Shown here: one piece after another, positions 1-12,300 of the stretch
Numbering within the stretch: the first letter of the stretch is position 1
How the letters are laid out: every line of letters begins with the position of its first letter
Source of the DNA: Diphasiastrum complanatum
Lineage: Eukaryota > Streptophyta > Lycopodiopsida > Lycopodiales > Lycopodiaceae
DNA length: 64,000 nucleotides
Direction: 5' to 3'
NCBI GenBank assembly: GCA_029204225.1
Contig: CM055102.1
Span: 46,640,998 to 46,704,997 of the forward strand
Position numbers and translations under genes: made by a program
The notes under the pieces: generated by a model
What the model saw: the letters and a program-made list of their open reading frames with translations, nothing else
What the model was told of the DNA's origin: nothing
Databases searched by the model: none

Positions 1-415
1 CATTACAGTACAAATGTGAACCAAGTGTCATTCTCGTTCCATGTCACAATTTTCCATAACAAAATAGGGTCAACTCATGGTCTTATAGATATTCAAAATA
101 AATTCAACTTACCATGCAATTTTCTTACAGGATTCTTAACCAACCCAAATTACACAACACTATCACATTTACCTACTCAGGTGTCTCATTTTCTTCCTCC
201 CTTAGATTTTTGGTCACCCAAAAATTCTTTTACCGAAGGTCCCCGAAAATTCCATTGACACAAGTAAATGCTAGGCTACTTCCTTACTTCGTTAAAGTTG
301 CCATAATCAATGGAAAATCAATAAAATTTGCTTCCAGGTATTCTTTACGATATTTGATACACTTGTTTTTTAATCGAATATAGAGCTACCTCCCAAAATT
401 ACGATCTTATTCCAT
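1..415. other. No gene recognised
   Basis: AT-rich sequence upstream of a copia gag fragment. Short open frames exist on the plus strand but none shows a motif, a plausible start context or a family I recognise. It probably belongs to the surrounding retrotransposon mosaic. Confidence 0.3.
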
Positions 416-427
416 CTTCATCAAAAG

Positions 428-1227
428 TTAGATTGCTTTGCTTCTCACCTTGATCTCTTTTCTTCTTGAAGCAATCACTAGCAAAATGTCCTTTGACTCC
501 ACATAGAAACATTTTAGTTTCGATCTATCTTTCTTCTTGCCAACAAAAGTATAAGGCTCACCTTGATCTTGCCCTTTAGACCATTTGCTTTTGCCTTTGC
601 CCTTGAACTTGCCTTGTGAGAACACAGCTTCCGCCTCTCCACCATGAGATGTAGAAGATGATCTTTCTCTTGCTTGGAGTCTAAACTCTTCAGCCACCAA
701 GACCTTTTGTAAGTCCTCCATACTTGCCAATGTCTTTTGAATAGCAAAACTTTGCACCAACGGTTAGCATGATATCCAATAAGCCATTAAGAACAACTTG
801 AACAAGCTTCACATCCTTAATGCTTTCGCCAATACATGCTAGTTCATCATTCAAAGCCTAACATTCAAAACAAAAGCATGAGCACTTCTTTTGAAGACTT
901 TGAAAATTTTGCCTCCATAGGGTTAGAACTCTAGATGTGGACTTGGTTCATAAACTTTCCCAAGCTTCCTAGATGTAGTGCACTTACCAACTTCCTTGAG
1001 AAGTTCAATAGTCACATTCATCTTGATCAAATGAAGAGATTTTTTTGCCCTCCTAATATACCTCAATTGCTCTTGAGGTGCCAAAGGTCTTTCCTCCACA
1101 CCTACAACAATATCCATCAACTCATTCATCTCTAGCAATGATTCTCCATCCTCACCTTCCAAGTTGAATAGTTGCTTGAGGTAAGCCTATCATTGCTTTC
1201 CAACATGAAGCCACTTGAGGTTGCCAT
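428..1227 (-). mobile_element. Ty1/copia gag fragment, broken
   Basis: Minus-strand remnant of a copia gag gene. The likely start is the ATG at 1227, followed by MATSSGFML and the copia gag signature SNYSTWKVRME, then a UBN2-type helical region (LLEMNELMDIVVGVEE, about 1150-1090). Near 510-480 a degenerate zinc knuckle is visible (KCFYVESKD where CX2CX4HX4C is expected; the second Cys and the His are lost). Several frame changes separate the pieces, so it cannot encode a working capsid protein. The same gag type recurs at 4205-4741 (minus), 5781-5938 (plus) and at the right edge of the window, so one copia family has inserted here repeatedly. Confidence 0.75.
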
Positions 1228-2284
1228 GTTGCAATGATTGATCTTCTTCTTTGAACCTGTTCCAATGCCATACTCTCTTCAAAACAAATGATGATAAGAA
1301 GAAATCACAAAGATTTGGAAACAACCTAGCCTCTCCTTTTCTCTATTCTAGCAAATCTAGCACATAGAATTGATGATATCTTGATCATACTTGATCTATA
1401 CACAATATAATGAACTTTTGTACTCTCCTAAGATTGAAACACATTCTTGAAAAGTCCAACGACTTCAAAATCAAAAGATTCTATCAACTTTAGGGTTTTC
1501 TCAAAAATTCAAAATATTGAATCAAACAAAAACTATATGCAAATCCTAGAATCTTGATACATCTACTAATAGAATGCCACATCCACAACCATGAGTGATT
1601 TTTGTCTCCACATTCCAGTAAGTGGATTAAAAAATCAGCCTACTCCAAGTGATTTGACCTAAAATGAAACTCGGGTCACAAAGATCCACTTTCTACACTT
1701 GAAAATGCTTGATTTGAGATAGAGACCACTCCAACTGCACATAGAATTGATGGCGCCCTCAAATCCACCTCTAGATTTGGAAAATCCACCAAATTTAGCT
1801 TGAAATCTTCTCTAATACTATGTGATAATTTCAGATCCAAAACACACTTGATGGATCAATAGATCTTGGCTAAATTTGGATGCACATATAAAATCATTCA
1901 CAAGCTAGAAATCTATGTTGATGGGGAACAACAATAGTCTAGACAATGGGCTAGACTGCCACTTGGTTGCTTTGGATGTGGAAAAAATCACAGTATGTTC
2001 AATTAAAGGCACATGAATTCATCAAGTCTTGAGTGATTTTTGCATTGAAATCAAGTTTGAGAGTGACTAGGCCCATTTTCCTAGCTATCTTGATGATTTT
2101 TTGATCAAAAGGGATCAATAGGACATTGATTGGTTCAGATCTGGTACTGTAGAGATTCCAGGTAGATCCAAAATCTATGCTTGATAGCTTGATAGAAAGC
2201 TAGAAAAGTCTAGTTTCTGATGCAATTTGATATTTGGACAGTTGAGACATTAGAAGCCTTTGAAAAATTGAAAAAGCATTAGCT
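1228..2284. other. Copia leader/LTR-like remnant, no gene
   Basis: AT-rich and non-coding in all frames. The stretch 1228-1400 resembles, in reverse complement, the sequence just upstream of the plus-strand copia gag at 5640-5780, so it is probably the 5' leader of the minus-strand copia. I could not define LTR ends. Confidence 0.4.
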
Positions 2285-4015
2285 TAAGCACCGATACTAT
2301 GTTCTCCAGATTGGACGATAAAATTTCATGATCACACTGATGCCTTGAAATATGCTATTGGATCAGTGTTGACACAGCCAGGAGAATACAAGAAAGACTA
2401 TCCCATACGATTTGTACAGCTTACGGATTCAGAGAAAAACTATTCAACAACAAAACTTGAAGCATTAGCAATGATTTTCTTTATAAAAATTTTTGACATT
2501 ATCTTATGGAAACGCACTTTGCATTTTATACGAATCACCAGCCATTACTTTACTTGGTAAACAAGACATGCAATATAGGACGTATTGCATGATGGTTACT
2601 ATTATTGACTGAATTTGACTTTCGAGTTGTGGTTCGAAAAGAAAAACAACATTATTTCGTCGACCATGTTTCGAGAATCGAGTCCGCACCAGTTAATATT
2701 GAGGTGGATGATGAACTTCCAGATGCAACGTTGAAGCAGTACCTAAGTGGGCAACAGATATTGTTGAGTATCTAATACTAGGTCAACCTAATGACTCCTT
2801 GACAAAAGTATAGAAGAGGCAATTGATTCATAAGGCTCAACCTTATCAATTGATTGCGGAACAATTGTATCATCGTAGAATGGATGATATTCTTCAAAGA
2901 TGTTTTTACCGCAAGAAATACCTAAATTAGTCATGTTTTCACATGATGGAATGGGCGGAGGACATTTTTCTACAAATATGATTGTTCGCAAGCTTTTGTA
3001 ATCAGGGTGTTGGTGGCCTACACTTCATAAAGACACCAAAAATTATATTCAGTCATGTGATGTTTGCCAACGAGCACAACGTCCTATGCAACAGAACTAT
3101 GAATCCTTACATCCGGTTTTATCGCAAGCACCATTTAAGAAATGGGGATTGGATTATGTTGGTCCTATTCATCCTGCAGCAAGAGGATCTCAAGCTAGAT
3201 ATATCATCGTCGCAGCCGATTATATGACCAAGTGGATTGAGGCCAAAGCTGTTAAAGTTGCTGATGCAAAATCTACGACTAAATTTCTCTATGAACACAT
3301 CATTATCAGATTTGGATGTCCTATTTAGATCGTCAGTGATCGTGGTACACACTTTGTTAATCAAACGATAAAGTGTTTGTTGGAAGATTTTTTTGTTATA
3401 CACCAGTTTAGTACTCCGTATTATCCTAGGGGTAATGGCCAAGTTGAATCTTCCAATAAGATTCTCTGCACTATTATGACAAAAACGGTTGAAGCGAGTC
3501 GTTCTGACTGGGGGCATAAATTGCATGTAGCATTATGGGCATTCAGAACCGCTTATAAAGGAAGCACAAATCAAACACTGTTTCAACTGGTTTATGGTCA
3601 AGATGTTGTCATGCCAATTGAATTTTTAATACCATCTCTACGCATAGCAGCAATAGAGCGATTAGATGACGATAAATCTTTACAACTGCGTCATGAAGCT
3701 CTGCACAAATTATGTGAAACCAGATTGATGGCAGTTCATGCGTTAGCAGCAGAGAAAGCCCGCCGTAAGGCATGGCACGATCGTGAACTACACAAAAAGG
3801 ACCTGAAAGAAGGAGATCTAGCATTGATGTACAAAACCAAGCTGATCAAGGGAAAATTAAAGTTCACAGGTGAAGGTCCGTATAGAGTCAAAGAAATACT
3901 GAACTATGGAACAATTATTCTTGAACATCTGAATGGACAACGTTTGATACTCCAGTGAATGGCAGCCGACTACGCAAGTTTTGGCAGCCTACACCACCAG
4001 TTCAGTTAGCATGAT
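2285..4015 (+). mobile_element. Ty3-type pol fragment: RNase H and integrase, broken
   Basis: The order is RNase H (about 2296-2660; DALKYAIGSVL, then TKLEALAM), a linker, the zinc-binding end of integrase (HFSTN...YIQSCDVCQRAQ, about 2950-3085), and the integrase core (KKWGLDYVGPIHP, then IVSDRGTHF, and YYPRGNGQVESSNK with the DDE glutamate, about 3140-3470). The C-terminal part ends about 3958 with KGKLKFTGEGPYRVKEI. Stop codons and frame changes near 2560, 2930-3000, 3327 and 3957 show that it is dead. No LTR was found. A related, diverged integrase lies in the opposite orientation at 6498-7795. Confidence 0.85.
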
Positions 4016-4084
4016 CGATGACTAGGCTTTCATTTTGCTTGTTTTGACTACTTAGTTGATTTTTTTTTTTGGAAAAGACAAAAA

Positions 4085-4204
4085 AAAAAAATAGCAAATC
4101 CAAACCCAAACTCAAACTTTGGTTTTCCTAAATAATGAAAACCCTACAATTTTTGGGACTAGATTCAATGTACCCAACATTCAAATTTGAATCTACTAAA
4201 ACTC
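4085..4204 (-). mobile_element. Copia LTR fragment
   Basis: In reverse complement this matches the middle of the copia LTR at 42022-42668 (shared words such as GATTCAATGTACCCAAC and AACCCTAC). It directly follows a minus-strand gag piece, as if the rest of the internal region had been deleted. Confidence 0.6.
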
Positions 4205-4741
4205 GACACCTTGTAATGCCTCCAAGCTAGGTAGCTCTTCCTTGATAGCATAGGATTGGACAAGATTTTCATAATCATCTTTCAAGCCATTAAGAATGAC
4301 TTGAACTAGCTCACTTTGTTTGATGGAATCTCCAATACAAGCAAGCTCTCTATGGATGCCTTTGACTCTCAATATATAATAGGTTGCACTCTCATCACTC
4401 CTTTGGCAACTTTGAAAATTTTGGTTCCTTAGAGTGAGGAGCCTAGCGGTATTTTTGGCCTCATAGATAGATTTGAGTGAGTCCCAAGCTTCCTTGCCCG
4501 AGTTTCAAGCACCAATATCTCTCAAAATATCATTAGTGACATTCATTTTGATATAATGTAGAGCCCTTCTAGGTCTTTTCTTATGTCTTTGGACTTCTTG
4601 GAGCACTTGAGGCTCCTCCTCAATTCCAAGTACTATGTCCATCACATCTTGGAGTATCAAGATTGACTCCATCCTTACCTTCCAAATAGAATAATTGGAG
4701 GTAGTTAATCTCTCACTTGATTCCAATAGGAAGGAACCCAT
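4205..4741 (-). mobile_element. Ty1/copia gag fragment (UBN2 domain)
   Basis: Minus-strand gag starting at ATG 4741 (MGSFLLESSERLTTSNYSIW), with KVRMESI and a UBN2-type body ending near LVQVILNGLKDDYENLVQS and PSLEALQG at about 4215. One in-frame stop lies near 4505. The zinc knuckle and all of pol are missing; the sequence runs straight into an LTR fragment at 4085-4204. This is the gag family of the copia elements at both ends of the window. Confidence 0.75.
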
Positions 4742-5212
4742 GGAAACCATAAAAAGTAGTTGAGATACCTTGTAATTAACAATAAAGTGTTGCTTCTCTC
4801 TCACTATACGATCCAATAAAGGCGTGCTACCAACTCCTATGTAAGATCTTGCAACAAAATGTGAGATCAAGCTCACTAGCTTTTCCAATCTCTCTCAAAC
4901 TAAATCAACCTCTCACTCAAAAGTGGAGTATAGGCAAAGTTTAGGTCAAACTCTCTTTAGCATGTGTGAAACATTCAAAGAATCCACAAATTACTCAAAT
5001 ACATTCAATATGCATGAAACAATGTGGCTATGATCTCAAAACTGTGACTAGATCTCAAATAGATGAGATTGGCAAGCTTTCAACTGAGTTTTAGGATCAA
5101 TCAAGCAAAATATGGATCAAACCAAAAGTGTCCAACCAGATCTAGGTGCCCTACCTGCCCTCATTCAAAAGGCTATAGCATTTGATTGGATCATCCAAAT
5201 GGCAAGTCTTCC
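4742..5212. other. Copia leader remnant, no gene
   Basis: AT-rich sequence upstream of the minus-strand gag. It probably holds the 5' leader of that copia copy. No primer binding site or LTR end could be defined. Confidence 0.3.
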
Positions 5213-5365
5213 ATGAACTTCTGAGGTTTGAACCGTGTAATAAGGGCTCGTTTAACAATTTCCCAATCTGTACGCTCAGTCTCATCTTGATTATAGTACC
5301 AATCTTGTGCTGCACCCTTTAAGGCCATTGGAAATAGCTTAAATTTATCTTGAGGAGAAACTTTA
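5213..5365 (-). mobile_element. Ty3-type gag fragment
   Basis: Read on the minus strand this gives a retrotransposon gag signature: KFKLFPMALKGAAQDWYYN followed by TDWEIVKRALITRFKP. Only about 50 residues of the capsid region remain, wedged between copia pieces of opposite orientation. Too short to assign to a lineage. Confidence 0.65.
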
Positions 5366-5519
5366 TTATAGTGGAGAGGAGGACCTTGGCCTCAAAATCC
5401 TATTGGCCCATTTCTACCTCCCTAACTATTCAAACTTAAAAAAGAGTGGGAACCCATTCAAATTGGAGGGAACCAATTTGAATTTGAAGTTGAACCAATT
5501 TTGGTGGGAGTCCCAACTT

Positions 5520-5938
5520 GGATCTCTAGATTGTGAGGTTATTGAACTTCATTTGAGTGTGTTTCAATCTTAGGAAGTAGAAAGAGTCATTAGATTGAGG
5601 ATAGATCATAGGTTGATCAAGATTTCTACATTCTATGTGTTGATTTGCTAGATATAAGTGCTAGAAGTGAATTGAGAGGTTCCATATCTTTGTGATTTCT
5701 TTTTGAGAACATTTGTTATTCTTCAAAAGAGTGCTTTGTGCATTGGAACAGGTTGAAGAGATGAATCAGGTCATTGCTACATGGCTCCATCAAGTGGAGT
5801 CATGCTAGAAGCCAATGATAGGCTTACCTCAAGTAACTATTCATTGTGGAAAGTGAGGATGGAATCACTTCTTGAGATGAATGATGTTTTAGAAACTGTT
5901 GTAGGTTTGGAGGAGAGACCAGCAACACAACAAGATTA
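5520..5938 (+). mobile_element. Copia leader and gag N-terminus
   Basis: Plus-strand leader followed by a gag start at ATG 5781 (MAPSSGVMLEANDRLTSSNY, then SLWKVRMESLLEMNDVLETVVG). The frame stops at 5938, after about 50 residues. It is the same family as the minus-strand copies at 428-1227 and 4205-4741, in the opposite orientation. Confidence 0.7.
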
Positions 5939-6497
5939 AGATTCTAAATGGTTATGATTGATGGATCATAATTTGATACTTAATGGTCATTAGAAGATTA
6001 TAAGGAAATGTGATGATTCTTAAGATAATGACGCCTAACTCCAACCTTCGCCTAGGTAATGCATTTAATGACAATTTTCAGGGTTTTGATATTCAAAATC
6101 TGTCAGGTTGGCGAAGGTTCATAATGACTCCATCATGCTCGACGAAGATTTTTTAGGTAACATAGAGCTGAACTCTCGCCTAGTTGGAAAACTGGTACTT
6201 CTAGTGCAAACCAACCTTCGCCCAACTCAATATAGGTAGATCTGAGTTGGATTTATCATCTGCGAAGGTTAATATGATTGTTTGAATCAAAATCTAACTT
6301 TGATAGTGATTTTTGGGTTATTTTTTCTCTAGAAATTCATTTTTGAAAATATTTTTCTTCTTTTTATGATCTAATGACTTTTTTTATTGTTGCTCATTTT
6401 TCTTTTTTCATTTTTACTGTCTTTTTCACAAAAAAAGTAACAAATAAGTAACAAAGTGTATAATCAAACAAAAATAAAAATTAGATCTTCAATCAGG
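5939..6497. repeat. Non-coding stretch with repeated CCTTCGCC motifs
   Basis: No gene. Variants of AACCTTCGCC and its reverse complement GGCGAAGGTT recur at about 6040, 6115, 6215 and 6265, on both strands. This resembles the leader between primer binding site and gag in the element at 57.4-58.1 kb, where CTCTCGCA recurs instead, so it may be a Ty3 leader remnant. Confidence 0.35.
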
Positions 6498-7795
6498 CTG
6501 CCAAAACTTGTGTAATCGATTGCCATTCACAAGGATATAAAATTTATATCAATCAAGGTGTTCCAAGACCATTGCTCCATAAGATAAAATTTTCAGCATT
6601 ATATGGTCCTTCACATGTGAGTTTCAACTTTCCCTTAATTAGCTTCGTTTTGTACATCAAGACAAGATCTCCTTCTTTCAGATCATTCTTATGTAATCGA
6701 CAATCATGCCATGTTTTGGAACGAGCTTGCCAGTAATCTAGTCTCAAATAGTTTATTTAAAGCCTCATAACGGAGTTGTAAAGATTTAGCATTATCCAAA
6801 CGTTTACTTTTTAGTAACTGCGACCATAAGCTAGATGAGAAGGTGTCTGATTCGTACTACTTTATAAGCTATTCAGAATGCCCATAATACAGCATGTAAC
6901 TTGTGTTCCCAATCCGATCGACTTGCCTCAACTGTCATGGTCATGATATTGCATAGAATCTTATTTGAAGATTCTGCTTGTCCATTACCCCTCGGATAAT
7001 ACAGAGTACTAAATCAATGAATAACAAAAAATTCTTCCATTAAGCACTTCATTGTTTCCTTGACAAAACAGGTACCCCGATCACTAACGATTTCAATTGG
7101 ATAGCCAAATCGAACAATAATGTTCTCATACAAAAACTTGGAAGTTGTTTTCGCATCGACAACTCGAACTGCTCTTGCTTCAATCCATTTGGTCATGTAA
7201 TATGTTGATGTTATAGTAAAACTAGCTTGACTACGTCATGCCGCAAGATGAATAGGACCAACAAAGTCAAGTCCCCATTTCTCAAATGGTATTTGTGCTA
7301 AAATTGGATGTAACGGCTCATTATTCTGTTTCGTAGGACAACGTGCACATTGCAAACACCACAAGACTGGATATACTTTTCAATATCTTCATGAAGCGTA
7401 GGCCTCCAGCATCTTGTTTGTAAAATCTTACGAACAGTAATATCAGTTGCAAAATGAACTCCTCCCATTCCATAATGTGAAAACATGATTAAATTAAATA
7501 CTTCATGTGGTAAAACACATCTCCGAAGAATATCATCAATTCCTTGACGATACAACTATCCAGCGATCATTTGATAAGGTTGTAATTTTACAATCAATCT
7601 TCGTTGTTAAACTTTGGACAATGATTCATTAGGTTGACCCATCAGCAGATATTCGACAATGTCTACTACCCATTCAGCGACTGCTTCAACATAAAATAAT
7701 GCAACATTTGGTAGTTCATCATCAACTTCTGATTTAACTGGTGTTGTCTATATTCTTGAAACATGAGCGGCAAGATAATGATGTTTACCCTTCCG
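6498..7795 (-). mobile_element. Ty3-type pol fragment: integrase, broken
   Basis: Minus-strand counterpart of the fragment at 2285-4015. Reading from 7795: the end of RNase H, the integrase zinc-binding region (MGGVHFATDITVRKIL, then KYIQSCGVC, about 7480-7340), the core (MTKWIEARAVRVVDAKTTSK, then RFGYPIEIVSDRGTCF, about 7196-7080), and the C-terminal part (RSKTWHDCRLHKNDLKEGDL, about 6735-6660), closing near 6500. It has many stops and frameshifts. By eye the DNA is about 70 percent identical to the plus-strand copy, so these are two separate old insertions. Confidence 0.85.
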
Positions 7796-8215
7796 AACCA
7801 ATGTCAAAAATTAGAAGACGAACAAAACAAAAACTTTACCATTCACACATAGCAAACATCAAATGTACTTGGACACCAATCAATCAAATTATAAAAGAGA
7901 TCCAAATTGGACCAAACATCAACAATGAAATTCATTAGAAAATAATTTCTCAGCTACAACACAGCATAGGATTCACTCTTGACAAGATGGCATATGATTC
8001 CACTTGAAGCAGACAACAAACATTCATATCAAATGACAAAAGAACCTTTATTTATTACAACTACTAAAGAATGAACATTTGCGCATCCACGCACATCCAC
8101 CTCGACATACGTGCAAAAATGCAACATTTGCAAACTTATGGCATTCCACGTACTATGCCTATGCAGATTCTACTGCATAATGGTCATTTGAAAAGCAGCC
8201 CCTATCCTTTACGCA
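7796..8215. other. No gene recognised
   Basis: AT-rich intergenic sequence between the Ty3 fragment and the foldback element. I see no coding or regulatory signal. Confidence 0.3.
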
Positions 8216-8380
8216 ATGGAATGAGCCAGGCAGAGGACATTCTGCCCGATAAAGAATCAGTCTCGGCCCTCCTGGCCTTTCCTATGAGTCTCTACTGGGC
8301 AAAATGTCATCTGCCTAGCCCCCTAAGCCTCGCCTATGAGTCTTTATCCGGCAGAATGTCATCTGCCCGACTCATTCCAT
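8216..8380. repeat. Foldback (MITE-like) element, copy 1
   Basis: The two ends form inverted arms of 40 bases each (8216-8255 and 8341-8380), matching at 36 of 40 positions by eye. The arms begin ATGGAATGAG and contain GACATTCTGCC. The loop (8256-8340) holds a third, tandem copy of the right arm about 52 bases to the left (CCTATGAGTCT at 8281 and 8333). A related hairpin lies at 46886-47009. No coding capacity and no clear target duplication. It could be a miniature DNA transposon or a source of a hairpin RNA. Confidence 0.7.
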
Positions 8381-8727
8381 AATACATAATATAGCTCTAT
8401 ATAGACCACCATATACAAACCTCGCAACATTTAAATTACTCAAAAACATGCAAACAAATACTCAATCCAAATACTAGGTGATTCTAATATACACACATTA
8501 AGTGATAGCACTTCTTTCCACACACTCAACAAACTATTCTCTTCCTACAAATTAAAAATTAAACCAAGAGCCAACTATGAAACCCAACTAGACTAAGTAT
8601 AGACAAACAAAACACTTCATTGATTCCTTGCAAATCTTGAACAATTGAGACATGCTGGTTAGATTATCACCCCTCATATTTTGCTTTCAACAACCCTTAC
8701 TCCACAACCATAGTGCATCAGTCATGC

Positions 8728-8741
8728 CATTACTATAAACA
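8728..8741. repeat. Left target-site duplication of the tRNA-like insertion
   Basis: CATTACTATAAACA, repeated exactly at 8822-8835 on the other side of the 80-bp insertion. Confidence 0.75.
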
Positions 8742-8821
8742 GGGTGTTGGCTCAATTGGTTATCTTGACATCCAAAGTCTCTTTGGTCTCAAGTTCGAGC
8801 CTCCCCTTGGAAACCAAGAAG
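8742..8821 (+). mobile_element. tRNA-like SINE insertion
   Basis: An 80-bp insertion with Pol III promoter-like boxes: an A-box-like TGGCTCAATTGG near the left end, and a B-box-like GTTCGAGCC about 40 bases further on. It is flanked by a perfect 14-bp direct repeat, CATTACTATAAACA, at 8728-8741 and 8822-8835, as expected for target-primed reverse transcription. It is far shorter than most plant SINEs and may be a retroposed tRNA-like RNA or a truncated SINE. Confidence 0.7.
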
Positions 8822-8835
8822 CATTACTATAAACA
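8822..8835. repeat. Right target-site duplication of the tRNA-like insertion
   Basis: Exact copy of the 14 bases at 8728-8741. Confidence 0.75.
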
Positions 8836-8983
8836 ATGTGATTTAATAAGAGGTACTAGGGGAGTCAACAAATATGAACAGAATGTGTAATGTGGTGCAG
8901 TGCAGGGCCTCTCTTAACCGCGTCCAATAACCTTGTCATAAGGCTAGCTTGAAACCTTTTTATAAGCACTCTCCTCTGCTCTG

Positions 8984-9359
8984 TCACAAAGCTTTGCCAT
9001 ATCTTGCTGGAAAAACCTTACCACTGCAGGTGCCAAAACCGACCACAAAGCCATCACCCTGCAACTCAACCGCCAAAGGAGATGTTACAGCATTATGGCA
9101 TTAGAATTCTTTATAGATCCACCACAATCCTATGTTTAGAAGGGTGATTTATACAATAAAATGAGTACTGCAGGACTGATAGGGCTGGCAAAACAGCCTT
9201 ACAATGAGGACATGTGCAACATTGCATTTAGCAAATCCACAGAATCATGTCTGTTAAGCTAGAAAAAGACTCGGACGTTCATATCTTTTAAGTGGTTTTG
9301 TACACAAGAACTTCATCTCTTCTGGAAGAGGACCAGAAGTAAACATCGGTTCTTCAATG

Positions 9360-9390
<31 letters not shown>

Positions 9391-12300
9391 TCTAACCTGA
9401 CAGCTAGCCGTGATGATGACATCATCATTATCTTCCAAAAATTTACGACTGTCTCCATTTGCAAGCTTAAGATCTTTTTGACCATTCCATGAAAGTTCCA
9501 ACATGGAACCGTTGCTTCCCAAAATCTGCATGTTTCCGGCGTAGGAACAAACAATTGGGCTATATTAATCCAATTCTCCAAGAGCATCACGGAATAAATG
9601 GAGCAAAAGAGCTAAGAATCAATTAATGGCTACATTCTGATCACTGAAGAAACAGGGCCATCTGAACCAATCACACAAACACCATGGGTGGTTTTCACTG
9701 CATAAATGCAGCAGCAGGAGAAATAGCAGATGAGGCCTTACAGGTCCACTTATGGTACCAGATGCCAGGAGATCGCCAGGCTTCAAATTGCATCCATTGA
9801 CAGTGTGATGTGCTAATTGTTGTGAAAGTGTCCAGTACCTGCAATACGTAATACCAAGAGAGCTTCCTGTTTTTAAGCATCCAGCACTCGCAGAGACCTT
9901 CCAAGTGACTGGTGAAGCATTATGTTCACATCTAAGGCACTTCTGCATTATGGGACTCAGCCCGTGTATACAAACTTCAAAGGGCTTCCTAATACTGGGA
10001 TTGAACATTTACAGAATTTCTGTGTACACAACAAATGTAGGAAAATGTATTTCAAGCTTATGCATAAAACTTATACACTCATGTTCAGATAAAAAACAAT
10101 AGAAATCAACAGCCAAATGTTTTGGGAAATAACTTAAATGGATTACAAAAGAACATTAGCTACAATCAAATAACAAATTTAAAGAACAGCAGCTGTATAG
10201 CATTTCTAGCAGAAGACGATTGCTATTTCAGATTATATTACATAATGGAAAAAACCTCCAAAATAAGATTATTCTAAGCTTCCCATCGACATGACTATTA
10301 TTACATAGCTTTCAACTCACCATAAAGAGCCTGCATCATTTTCTTAGGAGACAAGTTTGGGAAGAAATCAGAAATTTTACATATCAGTTGGGGAAAAGAG
10401 TTGTGAACTATAGAGCAACTGTTCTCTAATCCGAAGAACTTTTGAAACTGTATTAAGGTGATTCATGCTAGAGCAAAGCTCATCGAACACCTTACCAGCA
10501 TAGTTGCCCATTCCGAAACGTGTATACAAATGTGACCTGATATGAAAACTCGAAACATATTTTTTTCTCCAAACAAAAAAACTGGAATGTTTTAAAAACT
10601 AGTTTAAAATAGGGAATTACATTGGACTACCTTAAATGGAGAGCTTAGACGAAAAAAAATCCATTTATAGATTTCATTTTGAAGGGGCTCAATCATTGTA
10701 GCATTCAAAAGAATATTGATTCAAACAATATTGAAATTTGAAACACGGACCTTTCCCAAAAAAATATTGAATACAGATCCAAAAAAGATCCTTTCCCAAA
10801 AGGTTTGATATTGAATACATACACTGGATAGACATACATACACTCAGCATGGAGGGACAGAAATAATTCTATAACCTTCTATGAAAGGCACAGACACTAG
10901 ATAGACATGTCCAGACAATAAGCATGGCATCTCTTGTAGCATGCAGATGGTGTGTTGCATCAGCATTCTTTGATCTGAGTTGTGCAGTAAGATGCTCGAA
11001 ACTTGTGGGAGGAGTAAAAAAAAGTAACATATTCACCTTTCTGAATATGTTATCACAGCCTAATCCAAGTACTCCAAATAAATGTGAGCAGAAAGAGGGT
11101 AAATTCAGCCACTTCAGATAAGGGTAATGACTAAAAAGACTAGGTTTTTGAATGATGTGCTAGTCCAAGCAAACTATCACCAAAACACATATTTTATACG
11201 CAGTATTGAACTAATCAGAACCAGGTAGAAGATTTTGGAAGTGTAACATGCTTTAAGTCCATCCAATAAAAATGAATTATGTTAGAGTTCTATGCAAGAA
11301 ATAGGGAAACTCCACTTCAAAAAAATGTGATATCATTTAAAGCAACTATTTTTGTAAGGAAAAAATTATACCAATCACTAAAAATATATCAATATACATT
11401 TCTTATGTACAGAACTCATTCTGTTCCATACGTACGGAACAGAATTCTGAACAAAAATGGGTATTAGCAGGATGGCATACCAAAAAACTGCAGACACATC
11501 GTCCATAATCACATGGAGCTGAAGATGCGCAAGACAAGCGTGTGTTTACATAGTTGCATATCCTTCAAGGAAAGTGATATAATCTGGTCTGAAAAATCAT
11601 TGCTAAACTTCTAATTGCAAGCTAATCTGTCTACAATACGATGCCTAACTCTTGTTTTCATCAGGATAGAGTGCATAATACATATTATTCATTGTTGAAG
11701 GCTTAAGCCTTATATAGGTAAAAGCTCCTGAGGTAATGAATAGATCTCCAACACAAAAGCTCACAAATTATTCAGAGCTCCGTGATTCTGACCTTGAGCA
11801 GATTTTAAAACCTACATAGCAGTAATTAGTAGCAGAGGGCACTCACAGATATTTGAAGTTGCTCTGACAGACAACTGATGCTGCTTTGGCACCTTCTGGG
11901 AAAATTGAAACCTGCTTCATGAATGTTGAAAACAAGTTCATTTCAAATCAAAGTTTCTGAACTACACATATGCATGGAAATGCACTTAAGGTGACACACA
12001 ATCACAATGAAATAAAAGGTTTACACGAATCAAACATTCCTAAGCACGATTATAGCGAAATTCAGAGACATTGCTTCAAGCTGTTATGATTCTAACAAAA
12101 ACTCAAAAAGATCCAAGCATAATCAAACAAATATAGTATGTGATTAACACCTGTAGAGGAATGTCATAGGTTTTACGACCTAGTTCCTCCAAGTAAGGAG
12201 GAGGAGCTGGATCCTGCACCAAAATGATTTAACGTGTATTTCAGATCAGTTTGTACCTTCATACATGTCCCCATGATTGTTCACTGTTGCCACTACTGAA

